A DNA stretch of 9,695 nucleotides from DASSZN01 sp035702805. GTDB lineage: Bacteria > Chloroflexota > Chloroflexia > Thermomicrobiales > Thermomicrobiaceae. The DNA is taken from contig DASSZN010000277.1 in NCBI GenBank assembly GCA_035702805.1, positions 1-9,695 of the forward strand, given 5' to 3'. The notes beneath the pieces are model-generated. The model searched no databases. It saw only the letters and a program-made list of their open reading frames with translations, and was not told where the DNA came from. A program made the translations under genes and the position numbers. Below are positions 1 through 6,296 of the stretch, piece after piece. The stretch's first letter is position 1. Every line of letters begins with the position of its first letter.

Positions 1-631
1 GCCGCCGCACCCGGTCGTGCAGCCCGCCGGGGAAGGCCGACGCCTGGCTGACGTGCTGCTCGAGCGCGGCGACCTTGCGGTCGAAGACCGGCGCGATGTC
101 GACGAAGGTGTCCGGCCGGTCGCTGGCGAAGAGGAGAGCGCTGGCGACCACGTGCGGCTCGAGCCCCAGGCGCGCCTGCTCGGGGAAGAAGGTCGCCAGG
201 CGGCACGACGGGAAGGCGGCCGCCAGCGCCGCCGCGCCGGTCGCCCGGTGGTCGGGGTGCTGCCGGTAGAGGCGCGTCAGCGGGTCGTGGGTGACGATCA
301 CGTCCGGCCGGAAGCGGCGGATCTCGGCGGTCAGCCGCTCGCGCAGCGCCAGCGTGTCGAACACCTCGCCGTCCGGGACGCGGAGGAAGGCGACGTCCTC
401 CACCCCCAGCAGGCGTGCCGCGGCCACCTGCTCGGCCTCCCGCACCGCCATGAAGAGCTCGGGGTCGCGCTCCGGGTCTGGGTTGCCCTTGTCCCCGGAG
501 GTGACGACCACGTAGGCCACGGCCGCGCCGGCCGCGGCCCAGCGCGCGACGCTCCCGGCGCAGAAGAAGTCCGGGTCGTCGGGGTGTGCCCCGACGATCA
601 GGATGCGGTTGGCCCGCGGCAGGTCTGCCAT
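1..631 (-). CDS. PIG-L/LmbE family deacetylase (C-terminus off window)
   Basis: Predicted zinc-dependent N-acetyl-sugar or related amide deacetylase of the PIG-L/LmbE fold (the family of MshB, BshB and LmbE), probably cytosolic. About 210 codons read open from the ATG at 631 to the window edge, so 20-40 C-terminal residues are probably missing. The N-terminus is a strand, RILIVGAHPDD (residues 9-19), carrying the AHPDDxx metal motif, here AHPDDPD with Asp where Glu is more usual. VVTSGDKGNPD follows at about 42-52, and QHPDHR (124-129) supplies the HxxDH ligands. The start is fixed by GGGAGGGAA a few bases upstream on the minus strand. It is divergent from the DUF711 gene. The substrate cannot be told: no mycothiol or bacillithiol genes are visible beside it. 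Family call is firm; function beyond deacetylase is open. Confidence 0.93.
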   Translation of the reverse strand, partial: MADLPRANRILIVGAHPDDPDFFCAGSVARWAAAGAAVAYVVVTSGDKGNPDPERDPELFMAVREAEQVAAARLLGVEDVAFLRVPDGEVFDTLALRERLTAEIRRFRPDVIVTHDPLTRLYRQHPDHRATGAAALAAAFPSCRLATFFPEQARLGLEPHVVASALLFASDRPDTFVDIAPVFDRKVAALEQHVSQASAFPGGLHDRVRR

Positions 632-679
632 CGGTTCCCTCCCGGCGCGCGAGCGGTCGGTCCCGCCCGGTTCCCGGCG

Positions 680-708
680 AGCATAGCGGCGCGGCCGCGT
701 ACCGGCAA
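680..708 (-). promoter_or_regulatory. Candidate sigma70-type promoter of the PIG-L gene
   Basis: On the minus strand TTGCCG (703-708) and TATGCT (680-685) are separated by exactly 17 bases. Transcription would start near 673, giving a leader of about 40 nt before the PIG-L ATG at 631. These are among the few A/T-containing words in a very GC-rich intergenic stretch. Position, spacing and both hexamers agree, but the assignment is by eye. Confidence 0.5.
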
Positions 709-747
709 CGCCGCCGAGCCGCGCGGTACCCTCTGACCCCGCGTGAG

Positions 748-775
748 CCGGGCCGTCCCGGGTCCGGCGGCCCGG
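748..775. repeat. Perfect 8-bp inverted repeat upstream of the DUF711 promoter
   Basis: CCGGGCCG (748-755) and CGGCCCGG (768-775) are perfect inverted arms around a 12-base centre. The repeat ends 8 bases before the TTGACT -35 candidate, so it could be an operator or a hairpin separating the divergent genes. In DNA this GC-rich an 8-bp arm can arise by chance. Confidence 0.4.
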
Positions 776-783
776 TCGGTCGC

Positions 784-811
784 TTGACTTTCGGGCCGTC
801 GCGTGCATAGT
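784..811 (+). promoter_or_regulatory. Candidate promoter for the DUF711 gene
   Basis: TTGACT (784-789) and CATAGT (806-811) lie 16 bases apart in a stretch that is otherwise G/C. Transcription from here would leave a leader of about 160 nt before the ATG at 979, with two hairpins (870-885 and 923-945). A second A/T-rich word, TATTGT at 864-869, could be an alternative -10 but has no convincing -35. Confidence 0.5.
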
Positions 812-869
812 GGGTCTACCGTCACCTCGGGCGGACTCGGTCATCGGTCGGTGGGCCCTGGGCTATTGT

Positions 870-945
870 GTCCGGCGACCCGGACCAGTCGTCCCCGGCA
901 CCCGGCAGGGCGCCGTCGCCGAGCGAGCGGGTCGACCGCGCTCGC
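870..945 (+). repeat. Two hairpins in the DUF711 leader
   Basis: GTCCGG (870-875) and CCGGAC (880-885) form a perfect 6-bp stem with loop CGAC. GCGAGCG (923-929) and CGCTCGC (939-945) form a perfect 7-bp stem with a 9-base loop. Both lie between the promoter candidate and the ribosome binding site at 964-970. I recognise no riboswitch class. The stretch 632-978 otherwise holds only the divergent promoters and the repeat at 748-775. Confidence 0.35.
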
Positions 946-978
946 CCGCGCGCCGGGCCGCGAGGAGGGACCACCAGC

Positions 979-2175
979 ATGGAGATCCGCGCGGTCACCG
1001 TCGGCACCCAGATCGCGCACCCGGACGACGCGGTCGTCTTCGACCGCCGCGTGCCGGGGTTCATCGACTCCGCCCGGCTCCGCTTCCGCGACGCGGGCCT
1101 GACCGTGCAGACCGCCCGCATCGCCGCGCAGCCCTTCCCGAGCCTCGTGCCGGCGGACCGCGACGCCGTCGTCGGGCTCGCCCGCGCCTTCGAGCGGACC
1201 GCCCGCGAGGCCGGCTTCGGCTACGTCTCGCTCGGTCCCGCCGGGCGGTCGACGCTGCAGTACGTGCCCCACCTCGTCGAGGCGATCCTGGCGACGGAGC
1301 ACGTCTTCGGCACGGTCGTCGTCGGCGACCGGGCGGACGGCGTCTCCCTCGAGGCCGCCGCCGCCGCGGCCGACGTGGTCGAGTCGCTCGCCCAGCGCTC
1401 CGCGGAGGGCTTCGCCAACCTGCGCTTCGCGGCGCTGGCCAACTGCCCGCCGGGCATCCCATTCTTCCCGGCCGGCTACCACGACGGCGGCCCGACGACC
1501 TTCGCCGTCGCCTGGCAGGCCGCCGACCTGGCGGTCGACGCCTTCGAGGCGTCCGGGACCATCGCCGACGCGCGGCGCCGGCTGCTCGAGCTGGTGGAGC
1601 GCGAGGGACGCCGTGTCGCCGCCACCGCCGCCCTCCTCGCCGAGCAGCACGAGCTGACTTTCACCGGGATTGACCTGTCGCTGGCGCCGGCGCCCGACGA
1701 GGCCGGCAGCATCGGCGCCGCCTTCGAGCGCCTGGGCGTGGACGTCTTCGGCGCGCCCGGCACCCTCTTCATCGCCTCGCTCGTCACCGACGTGCTGCGC
1801 CGGGCCGACCTGCCGGCCACCGGCTACTCCGGGCTGATGCTGCCGGTGCTGGAGGACGTGGTGCTCGGCCGGCGCGCCGCCCAGGGCACCTACACGGTGA
1901 ACGACCTGCTGCTCTACTCGGCGGTCTGCGGGCTCGGCCTCGACGTCGTGCCGCTGCCCGGCGACACGGGCATCGACGACCTGCGCGGCCTCCTGCTCGA
2001 CGTCGCGACCCTCGCCACGCGGCTCGACAAGCCCCTCTCGGCGCGGCTCATGCCGCTGCCCGGCAAGCAGGCCGGCGACCCGGTCGGGTTCGACGACCCC
2101 TACTTCGTGCCGGCCGCGGTGCTGCCGGTGAAGGGGCGCGGCGCCGGGCGCCTCTTCGCGCGCGAAGGGTTCTGA
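979..2175 (+). CDS. DUF711 / UPF0210-like family protein
   Basis: A 398-residue soluble protein of the DUF711 family (UPF0210-like), whose biochemical function is not established. Typical family blocks are present: MEIRAVTVGT at the N-terminus, FANLRFAALANCPPGIPFFP (146-165), ITFTGIDLSLAP-like text at about 226-237, an acidic segment then FGAPGT (257-262), GYSGLMLPVLED (282-293), and the C-terminal CGLGLDVVPLPGDT (317-330). Length is close to the usual 400-450. The ATG at 979 is chosen because GGAGGGA (964-970) precedes it by 8 bases and family similarity begins there; the frame is open further upstream but without family-like sequence. No signal peptide or membrane segment. It converges on a small gene and shares a stop-codon hairpin with it (2172-2198). 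Intact and ordinary in codon use. Confidence 0.92.
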   Translation: MEIRAVTVGTQIAHPDDAVVFDRRVPGFIDSARLRFRDAGLTVQTARIAAQPFPSLVPADRDAVVGLARAFERTAREAGFGYVSLGPAGRSTLQYVPHLVEAILATEHVFGTVVVGDRADGVSLEAAAAAADVVESLAQRSAEGFANLRFAALANCPPGIPFFPAGYHDGGPTTFAVAWQAADLAVDAFEASGTIADARRRLLELVEREGRRVAATAALLAEQHELTFTGIDLSLAPAPDEAGSIGAAFERLGVDVFGAPGTLFIASLVTDVLRRADLPATGYSGLMLPVLEDVVLGRRAAQGTYTVNDLLLYSAVCGLGLDVVPLPGDTGIDDLRGLLLDVATLATRLDKPLSARLMPLPGKQAGDPVGFDDPYFVPAAVLPVKGRGAGRLFAREGF

Positions 2176-2198
2176 GCGCCGTCGCGCCGGCCGCTCAG
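2172..2198. terminator. Bidirectional hairpin containing both convergent stop codons
   Basis: CTGAGCG (2172-2178) pairs with CGCTCAG (2192-2198). Inside, CCG (2179-2181) pairs with CGG (2188-2190), leaving a six-base loop and one bulged C. The DUF711 stop TGA (2173-2175) is in the left arm; the stop of the minus-strand gene (TCA on the plus strand, 2195-2197) is in the right arm at the mirror position. No T-tract on either side, so it would be a Rho-independent terminator only in the loose high-GC sense. Confidence 0.6.
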
Positions 2199-2419
2199 CG
2201 CGGCGTCCCCAGGACCGCCTCCGCCAGCGCCTCCTCCGCCTCGGGCCGTACCGGGTAGCTGCCGGGCGCCGGCAAACCCTCCGCGACGGGACGGTAGCCA
2301 TCGGCGCCGTAGACGATCGCCCCCACCCGGCGCTCCCCGACGTAGGTTTCCCAGTACTCCCGATAGGTGCCGTCCCGGTCCACCACCGCCCGCAGCGTGA
2401 CCACCCATCGCCTGCTCAT
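2195..2419 (-). CDS. Small hypothetical protein, 74 aa
   Basis: I do not recognise a family. The 74-residue product begins MSRRWVVTLRAVVDRDGTYR, has a central WETYVGERRVGAIVYGADGY, and ends in an acidic Ala/Glu-rich helix (EAEEALAEAV). The pattern suggests a compact alpha/beta protein with no signal peptide or membrane segment. The ATG at 2419 is preferred because AAGGGGCGG lies just upstream on the minus strand and the downstream text has protein-like composition. The same frame continues to an ATG at 2497, but those 26 residues are Arg/Gly/Pro-rich and look non-coding. It stands alone, convergent with DUF711 and downstream of, but separated from, the ABC permease gene. Confidence 0.65.
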   Translation of the reverse strand: MSRRWVVTLRAVVDRDGTYREYWETYVGERRVGAIVYGADGYRPVAEGLPAPGSYPVRPEAEEALAEAVLGTPR

Positions 2420-2474
2420 GACCCGCCCCTTCGCGGCACACCCGATCGGTCGGCGGGGACGTCGCCCCACGCCC

Positions 2475-2519
2475 AGCATAGCGAGCCCGCGACACATAGC
2501 TGTGGCAATGCTAGTGATT
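2475..2519 (-). promoter_or_regulatory. A/T-rich patch upstream of the 74-aa gene
   Basis: On the minus strand TATGCT (2475-2480), the same -10-like word as upstream of the PIG-L gene, lies about 55 bases before the ATG at 2419. TTGCCA (2503-2508) is 22 bases from it, too far for a standard -35. An imperfect inverted repeat, CACATAGC (2492-2499) and GCTAGTG (2509-2515), overlaps this patch and could be an operator. The assignment is weak. Confidence 0.28.
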
Positions 2520-2553
2520 GGTGTGGCGAAAGTATGACAGGTTGGTTGCGGAT

Positions 2554-2569
2554 CGCCCCGATGCGGGCG
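2554..2569 (-). terminator. Hairpin after the ABC permease
   Basis: Three bases beyond the permease stop codon, CG-CCCG (2554-2560, C2556 bulged) pairs with CGGGCG (2564-2569) around loop ATG. A compact GC stem in the right place to end the two-gene ABC transcript, but no T-tract follows. Confidence 0.35.
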
Positions 2570-2572
2570 CGG

Positions 2573-3310
2573 TCAGTCGAGGATCAGCCGGGAGCGCTGG
2601 AAGCGGGCGCCGAGCGCCACGAGCAGGCCCAGGTCGACCAGCCCCAGGACCAGGCCGATCACCAGCAGGAGGAGCCCCTCGCTCGCGTTCACCACCGCCA
2701 TGCCGAGCGCGGCCAGCCAGGGGTGCGGCAGCAGCTGCAGGCCAATCAGCAGCCCGAAGAAGACGCCCATCATGGCGATGCTCAGGCGCTGCTGCGCCTC
2801 CCGCACCGACGTCGAGTGCAGCGAGACGAGCGCGCCGGCGCCACCCGTGAGCGCCGCGCCGAGCAGCCCGGCCTCCAGGATCCCCAGGGCGGTGATCGGC
2901 GGGAAGAGGAGGAGCTGCCCCTGGCCGTGGACCACGTTGACCGCCAGCAGCCCGAGCAGCATGGCCACCAGAGTCAGCGCCCAGCCGTAGCCCACCGCCG
3001 CGACCATCTTCCCCGCCAGGATGGCCCGGTCCGGCAGCCGGGTCGCCAGGACCGTCTCCAGCGTGTGGCGCTCGCGCTCACCGGCGAAGGAGTCGCCGAT
3101 CACGCTCAGCACCAGGATGAGGGCCAGCCAGAAGGCTCCCAGCACCGCGATCGGGGTCTGGACCCAGCTCGCGCCGATCTCGATCGGCATGACGACCCCG
3201 ACGAACGCGGCGAAGAGGAGCAGGCCGAGCACTCCGCCCCGCGCGCTGCCGCGCAGGATGACGTACTCCCGCCACTCCTTGGTCGCGACCGTCCAGATGT
3301 CGACGATCAT
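2573..3310 (-). CDS. ABC-2 type transporter permease
   Basis: A 245-residue integral membrane subunit of an ABC-2 exporter. About six hydrophobic segments are visible: residues 26-42, 53-72, 101-124, 138-163, 177-196 and 212-235. The cytosolic loop after the second carries DSFAGERERHTLETVLATRL (73-92), a signature of ABC-2 permeases of the NatB/YhaP type. The N-terminus (DIWTVATKEWREY) is the usual amphipathic start. Its ATG at 3310 overlaps the ATPase stop in ATGA (plus-strand TCAT at 3307-3310), so the two are translationally coupled and presumably assemble with two copies of each. The substrate is unknown; such pairs export peptides, drugs, ions or lipids. Complete. Confidence 0.93.
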   Translation of the reverse strand: MIVDIWTVATKEWREYVILRGSARGGVLGLLLFAAFVGVVMPIEIGASWVQTPIAVLGAFWLALILVLSVIGDSFAGERERHTLETVLATRLPDRAILAGKMVAAVGYGWALTLVAMLLGLLAVNVVHGQGQLLLFPPITALGILEAGLLGAALTGGAGALVSLHSTSVREAQQRLSIAMMGVFFGLLIGLQLLPHPWLAALGMAVVNASEGLLLLVIGLVLGLVDLGLLVALGARFQRSRLILD

Positions 3311-4239
3311 GCCTCACGCTCCATCAACGCGATGAAGGCTTCCTCGAGGGTGGCGTGCTCGCGGCGCACCTCCTCGACCGCCACCCCTCCCTCCACCAGC
3401 AGGCTGACCAGCGGCGCCATCACCGCGTCACGCCGCAGCTCGATGCGGAGCCGGTCGTCCCGCAGGTTCAGCCCGCTCACCTCCGGCCGCGCCGCCAACA
3501 CGCCGAGGGTCCGGTCGCAGAACCCCGTGCCGATGACGTCGACGTGTGCCCCATCGGTCGAGCGCACCAGTTCCCGGGGGGAACCGACCGCGAGCAGGCG
3601 CCCGTTCCGGATCACTCCCACCCGGCGGCACAGCTTCTCCGCCTCGTGCAGGTTGTGCGTCGTCAGGAAGATGGTCACGCCCTCGCTCACCACCAGCGCG
3701 TCCAGGTCGTCGACCAGCTGCGCCGCCGCGATCGGGTCCAGCCCTGCCGTCGGCTCGTCGAGGAAGACCAGCGCGGGCCGGTGCATCAGCGCCCGGGCGA
3801 TGCCGAGCTTCTGGCGCATGCCCCGGCTCCAGCCGCCCACTCGCTCGTCGCGCCGCTCCCAGAGGCCGAACTGCTCCAGCAGCTCGCGGGCGCGGGCGCG
3901 CCGGTCGCCGGCGGGCATGTGCCAGATCCGCCCGTAGAAGTCGAGGTTGTCCAGCGCGGTGAGCCGCTCGTAGAGCCCGGGGTACTCCAGCAGCGCGCCG
4001 GACTGGAGCCGGATCGCCGCCGCGTCCCGCCGGACGTCGTGGCCCAGCACCTGTGCCGTGCCCGCGCTCGGCTCGAGCAGCCCGAGCAGCAGCCGAATCG
4101 TCGTCGTCTTGCCGGAGCCGTTGGGGCCGAGGAAGCCGAAGACGATCCCGCTGGGCACGTCGAAGGCCAGGCCGTCGACCGCCCGGGTGCTGCCGAACTC
4201 CCGGGTCAACTGCTCGGCGCGGATTGCGACGTCGTTCAT
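3307..4239 (-). CDS. ABC transporter ATP-binding protein (ABC-2 exporter)
   Basis: A 310-residue ATPase that energises the overlapping permease. Walker A GPNGSGKTT is at 38-46, the Q-loop region LQSGALLE at 78-85, and the signature reads GGWSRGM (135-141) rather than LSGGQ, a variant common in this exporter subfamily. Walker B LVFLDEPTAGLD is at 157-168 and the switch His in TTHNLHEA at 193-200. After the nucleotide-binding domain a C-terminal domain of about 90 residues follows, as in NatA/CcmA-type exporters. Start choice: ATG 4239 fits family length and has GGTGG upstream; an in-frame ATG at 4257 has a stronger GGGGGGA site and would add six residues (MRYGGP). Both remain possible. Confidence 0.94.
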   Translation of the reverse strand: MNDVAIRAEQLTREFGSTRAVDGLAFDVPSGIVFGFLGPNGSGKTTTIRLLLGLLEPSAGTAQVLGHDVRRDAAAIRLQSGALLEYPGLYERLTALDNLDFYGRIWHMPAGDRRARARELLEQFGLWERRDERVGGWSRGMRQKLGIARALMHRPALVFLDEPTAGLDPIAAAQLVDDLDALVVSEGVTIFLTTHNLHEAEKLCRRVGVIRNGRLLAVGSPRELVRSTDGAHVDVIGTGFCDRTLGVLAARPEVSGLNLRDDRLRIELRRDAVMAPLVSLLVEGGVAVEEVRREHATLEEAFIALMEREA

Positions 4240-4276
4240 AGGACCACCGTACCGCATCGATTCCCCCCACGGTAGG

Positions 4277-4306
4277 ACTATGCGCCCTCCACGCCCGCAC
4301 GCGCAA
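4277..4306 (-). promoter_or_regulatory. Candidate promoter of the ABC exporter operon
   Basis: On the minus strand TTGCGC (4301-4306) and CATAGT (4277-4282) are 18 bases apart. Transcription would begin near 4270, only 10-30 bases before either candidate ATPase start (4257 or 4239). The CATAGT is followed by CCTACCGT, echoing the element upstream of DUF711. Confidence 0.42.
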
Positions 4307-4447
4307 CGTACGTCGGTACCGTCGTTGCCAGGACGTTTGTCTCGCCGCCGCTCCGGTCGCGGCGCGCCGGGCTCGCGACGGGAGTGCGCTATCATGGTGG
4401 TCGAAGTCATGTCGCGCGTGCGGGCACGTCGCCGTTCGAGGGCAGCC

Positions 4448-5404
4448 ATGTCGCGGATCGTCTCGCTCCTCCCCAGCACGACCGAGATCTGCTGCGCCAT
4501 CGGCCTGGCCGATCAGCTGGTGGCCGTCACCCACGAGTGCGACTACCCGCCGGCCGTGGCGTCGCACCCGCACGTCACGCGCAACGTCCTGCCGCCCGGC
4601 ATCAGCGATGGCGCCGAGATCGACCGCCTGGTGACCGAGCGGCTCCTCGAGGGCGGCTCCATCTACGAGCTCGACGTGGCGCTGCTCGCGGAGCTCGCCC
4701 CCGACCTCATCCTGACGCAGGCCCTGTGCGAGGTCTGTGCCGTCGCCTACGAGGACGTGCTCTCGATCGCCCGGCGGCTGCCCGGCCACCCGCGGGTGGC
4801 CTCGATCGACCCGCACACGCTGGAGGAGATCCTCGAGTCGATCCTCGTCGTGGGCCGGCTCGCCGGTCGACCGGACACCGCCGGGGCCGTCGTCTCGGCC
4901 CTGCGCCTGCGCCTGGCTCACCTGGCCGAGCGCCTCGGCCCGACCGCGCACCGCCCGCGCGTGGTCTGCCTGGAGTGGCTCGACCCTCCGATGGTCGCCG
5001 GCCACTGGGTGCCGGAGATGGTCGAGCGGGCCGGCGGCCGCGACGTGCTCGGCCGCGCCGGCGAGCCCGCGTTCCGGGTCGAGTGGGACGCGGTGCGCGC
5101 CGCCGCGCCGGAGGTGTTGGTCCTGATGCCGTGCGGGTACGGGCTCGAGGCGACCCTGGACGAGGTCCAGCGCCTGCTCGACCGTCCGGGCGGCTGGCCC
5201 CCCGCGGGTGCCGACATCCCGGCCGTGGCGGCCGGGCGCGTCTACGGGGTCGACGGCTCGGGCTACTTCAACCGGCCCGGCCCCCGCGTGGTCGACGGGG
5301 TCGAGATTCTGGCGCGGATCCTCCATCCCGAGGCGCTCGCGAGCACCGGGCCGCCCGACGCCGCGCGCCCGGTGGCGCCCCGCGCCGTGGAGTCGCCCCG
5401 GTGA
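4448..5404 (+). CDS. BtuF-like cobalamin-binding-fold protein without signal peptide
   Basis: A 318-residue protein of the periplasmic binding fold used by BtuF/FhuD (Peripla_BP_2), of the branch annotated as cobalamin-binding protein. It starts directly at the first strand, MSRIVSLLPSTTEICCAIGL (1-20), then VAVTHECDYPP (25-35), SDGAEIDRLV (53-62), DLILTQALCEVCAVAYEDV (86-104) and, in the second lobe, VVCLEWLDPPMVAGHWVPEM (172-191). There is no signal peptide or lipobox, so as read it is cytosolic, unlike a classical binding protein. ATG 4448 is supported by GAGGG (4438-4442) five bases upstream; the frame is open further upstream but only over Arg-rich text. Its TGA overlaps the GTG of the S-component gene. 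Corrinoid is the expected ligand by family; iron chelates are the alternative. Confidence 0.85.
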   Translation: MSRIVSLLPSTTEICCAIGLADQLVAVTHECDYPPAVASHPHVTRNVLPPGISDGAEIDRLVTERLLEGGSIYELDVALLAELAPDLILTQALCEVCAVAYEDVLSIARRLPGHPRVASIDPHTLEEILESILVVGRLAGRPDTAGAVVSALRLRLAHLAERLGPTAHRPRVVCLEWLDPPMVAGHWVPEMVERAGGRDVLGRAGEPAFRVEWDAVRAAAPEVLVLMPCGYGLEATLDEVQRLLDRPGGWPPAGADIPAVAAGRVYGVDGSGYFNRPGPRVVDGVEILARILHPEALASTGPPDAARPVAPRAVESPR

Positions 5405-6267
5405 TCGACCCGGCGCAGGGGCGGCGCGCCAGACTGGGCTCGCCCCTCATCTGGCTCGCCAGCCTGGCCGGCGCCCTCAGCTTCCTCTACCCGTTCCTGC
5501 TGCCGGCCATCGGCCGGCCGGACCAGCTCGCTGGCCGCGGCACCGCGGTCTCGCTCCTCTTCGCGCTGCTCGCGGTCGTCTGCCTGGCCACGATCGTGCT
5601 CGACGTCCAGGGACGCGCGGCCGTCTCCGGCCCCGCTGCCTCCAAGCTGGTCGCGCTGCTCGGGGTGCTGGTGGCCGTCGACGCGGCGCTGCGGCTGATC
5701 CCCAGCTTCCTCGGCGCCTCGCCGATCTTTCTCCTGATCGTGCTGGTGGGCTACGCCTACGGGGCCGACTTCGGCTTCCTGATGGGCTCGGTGACCCTGC
5801 TGGTGTCGGCTTTCGTCACCGGCGGGCTCGGTCCCTGGCTCCCCTTCCAGATGCTGACGTCGGGCTGGGTCGGGATGACGGCCGGCTGGCTGCCCCGCCT
5901 GCGCGGGCGCCGCGAACTGGCGATGCTGGTGCTCTTCGGCGCGCTCTGGGGGTTCCTCTTCGGCGCGATCATGAACCTGTGGGAGTGGCCGTTCGCCGCG
6001 CCGGGGCTGTCCCAGCCCACCGGGCTCTACTGGGTGCCCGGCATGAGCGCGCTCACCACCCTCCATACCTACGCCCGCTTCTACCTGGTGACCTCGCTGG
6101 TCTACGACCTGTTCCGCGCCGTCGGTAACGCCGTGCTCCTGGTGCTGCTCGCCCGCCCGGTGCTGCTGCTGCTCGACCGCTTTCGGGTCCGCTTCAGCTG
6201 GGAGCCGTGGGTCGCCGAGGACGACCCGCTACCCCGCCAACCGGAGCCGGCCCACCCCGCGACATAG
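5401..6267 (+). CDS. ECF transporter S component (candidate cobalamin-specific)
   Basis: A 288-residue membrane protein with about six helices (near residues 15-37, 46-68, 83-100, 108-140, 172-195 and 228-257). The text DFGFLMGSVTLLVSAFVTGG (123-142) followed by GPWLPFQMLTSGWVGMTAGW (144-163) is characteristic of ECF vitamin-transporter S components, the substrate-capture subunit that works with EcfA/EcfA'/EcfT. It starts at GTG 5401, sharing GTGA with the stop of the BtuF-like gene, which couples translation. That neighbour suggests a corrinoid substrate, as for CbrT-type S components, but this is inference. It is larger than minimal S components (about 180-200 aa) owing to an N-terminal helix region and a C-terminal acidic/Pro-rich tail. 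No EcfA or EcfT genes are in the window. Confidence 0.82.
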   Translation: MIDPAQGRRARLGSPLIWLASLAGALSFLYPFLLPAIGRPDQLAGRGTAVSLLFALLAVVCLATIVLDVQGRAAVSGPAASKLVALLGVLVAVDAALRLIPSFLGASPIFLLIVLVGYAYGADFGFLMGSVTLLVSAFVTGGLGPWLPFQMLTSGWVGMTAGWLPRLRGRRELAMLVLFGALWGFLFGAIMNLWEWPFAAPGLSQPTGLYWVPGMSALTTLHTYARFYLVTSLVYDLFRAVGNAVLLVLLARPVLLLLDRFRVRFSWEPWVAEDDPLPRQPEPAHPAT

Positions 6268-6295
6268 TGCACGAGTAGTGCGGTATCCATGCACT
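6263..6295 (+). promoter_or_regulatory. Candidate promoter/operator of the XRE-cupin gene
   Basis: CATAGT (6263-6268) sits about 30 bases before the ATG at 6297, overlapping the S-component stop codon. AGTGC occurs at 6266-6270 and again 11 bases on at 6277-6281, and its complement GCACT is at 6291-6295. GTGCAC (6267-6272) is itself palindromic, and GCAC-GAGTA-GTGC spans 6269-6281. One-helical-turn spacing over a possible -10 is what an autoregulating XRE protein would use. No convincing -35 is seen. Confidence 0.4.
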
Positions 6296-6296
6296 C

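Noticed and set aside
841..2301. Minus-strand open frame of 486 codons opposite the DUF711 gene
   Set aside because: Its translation is a low-complexity Arg/Gly/Glu/Asp-rich string with no domain text, and it lies antisense to a convincing family member. Long shadow frames are normal in DNA this GC-rich.
4258..4447. Cobalamin riboswitch upstream of the BtuF-like/S-component pair
   Set aside because: I looked for a B12-box-like GCCxxTG context and a long structured leader. None is recognisable, and the space shared with the divergent ABC promoter is short. A covariance-model search would settle it.
3428..5326. Minus-strand open frame of 632 codons across the ABC ATPase and BtuF-like genes
   Set aside because: It spans two unrelated divergent genes plus their promoters, is Arg/Gly/Pro/His-rich, and repeats the ATPase in the wrong frame. 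It is a composition artefact.
4384..5400. Upstream plus-strand extension of the S-component frame to 4384
   Set aside because: This part is an out-of-frame reading of the BtuF-like gene, Arg/Pro/Gly-rich. The GTG at 5401 with its GTGA overlap is the sensible start.
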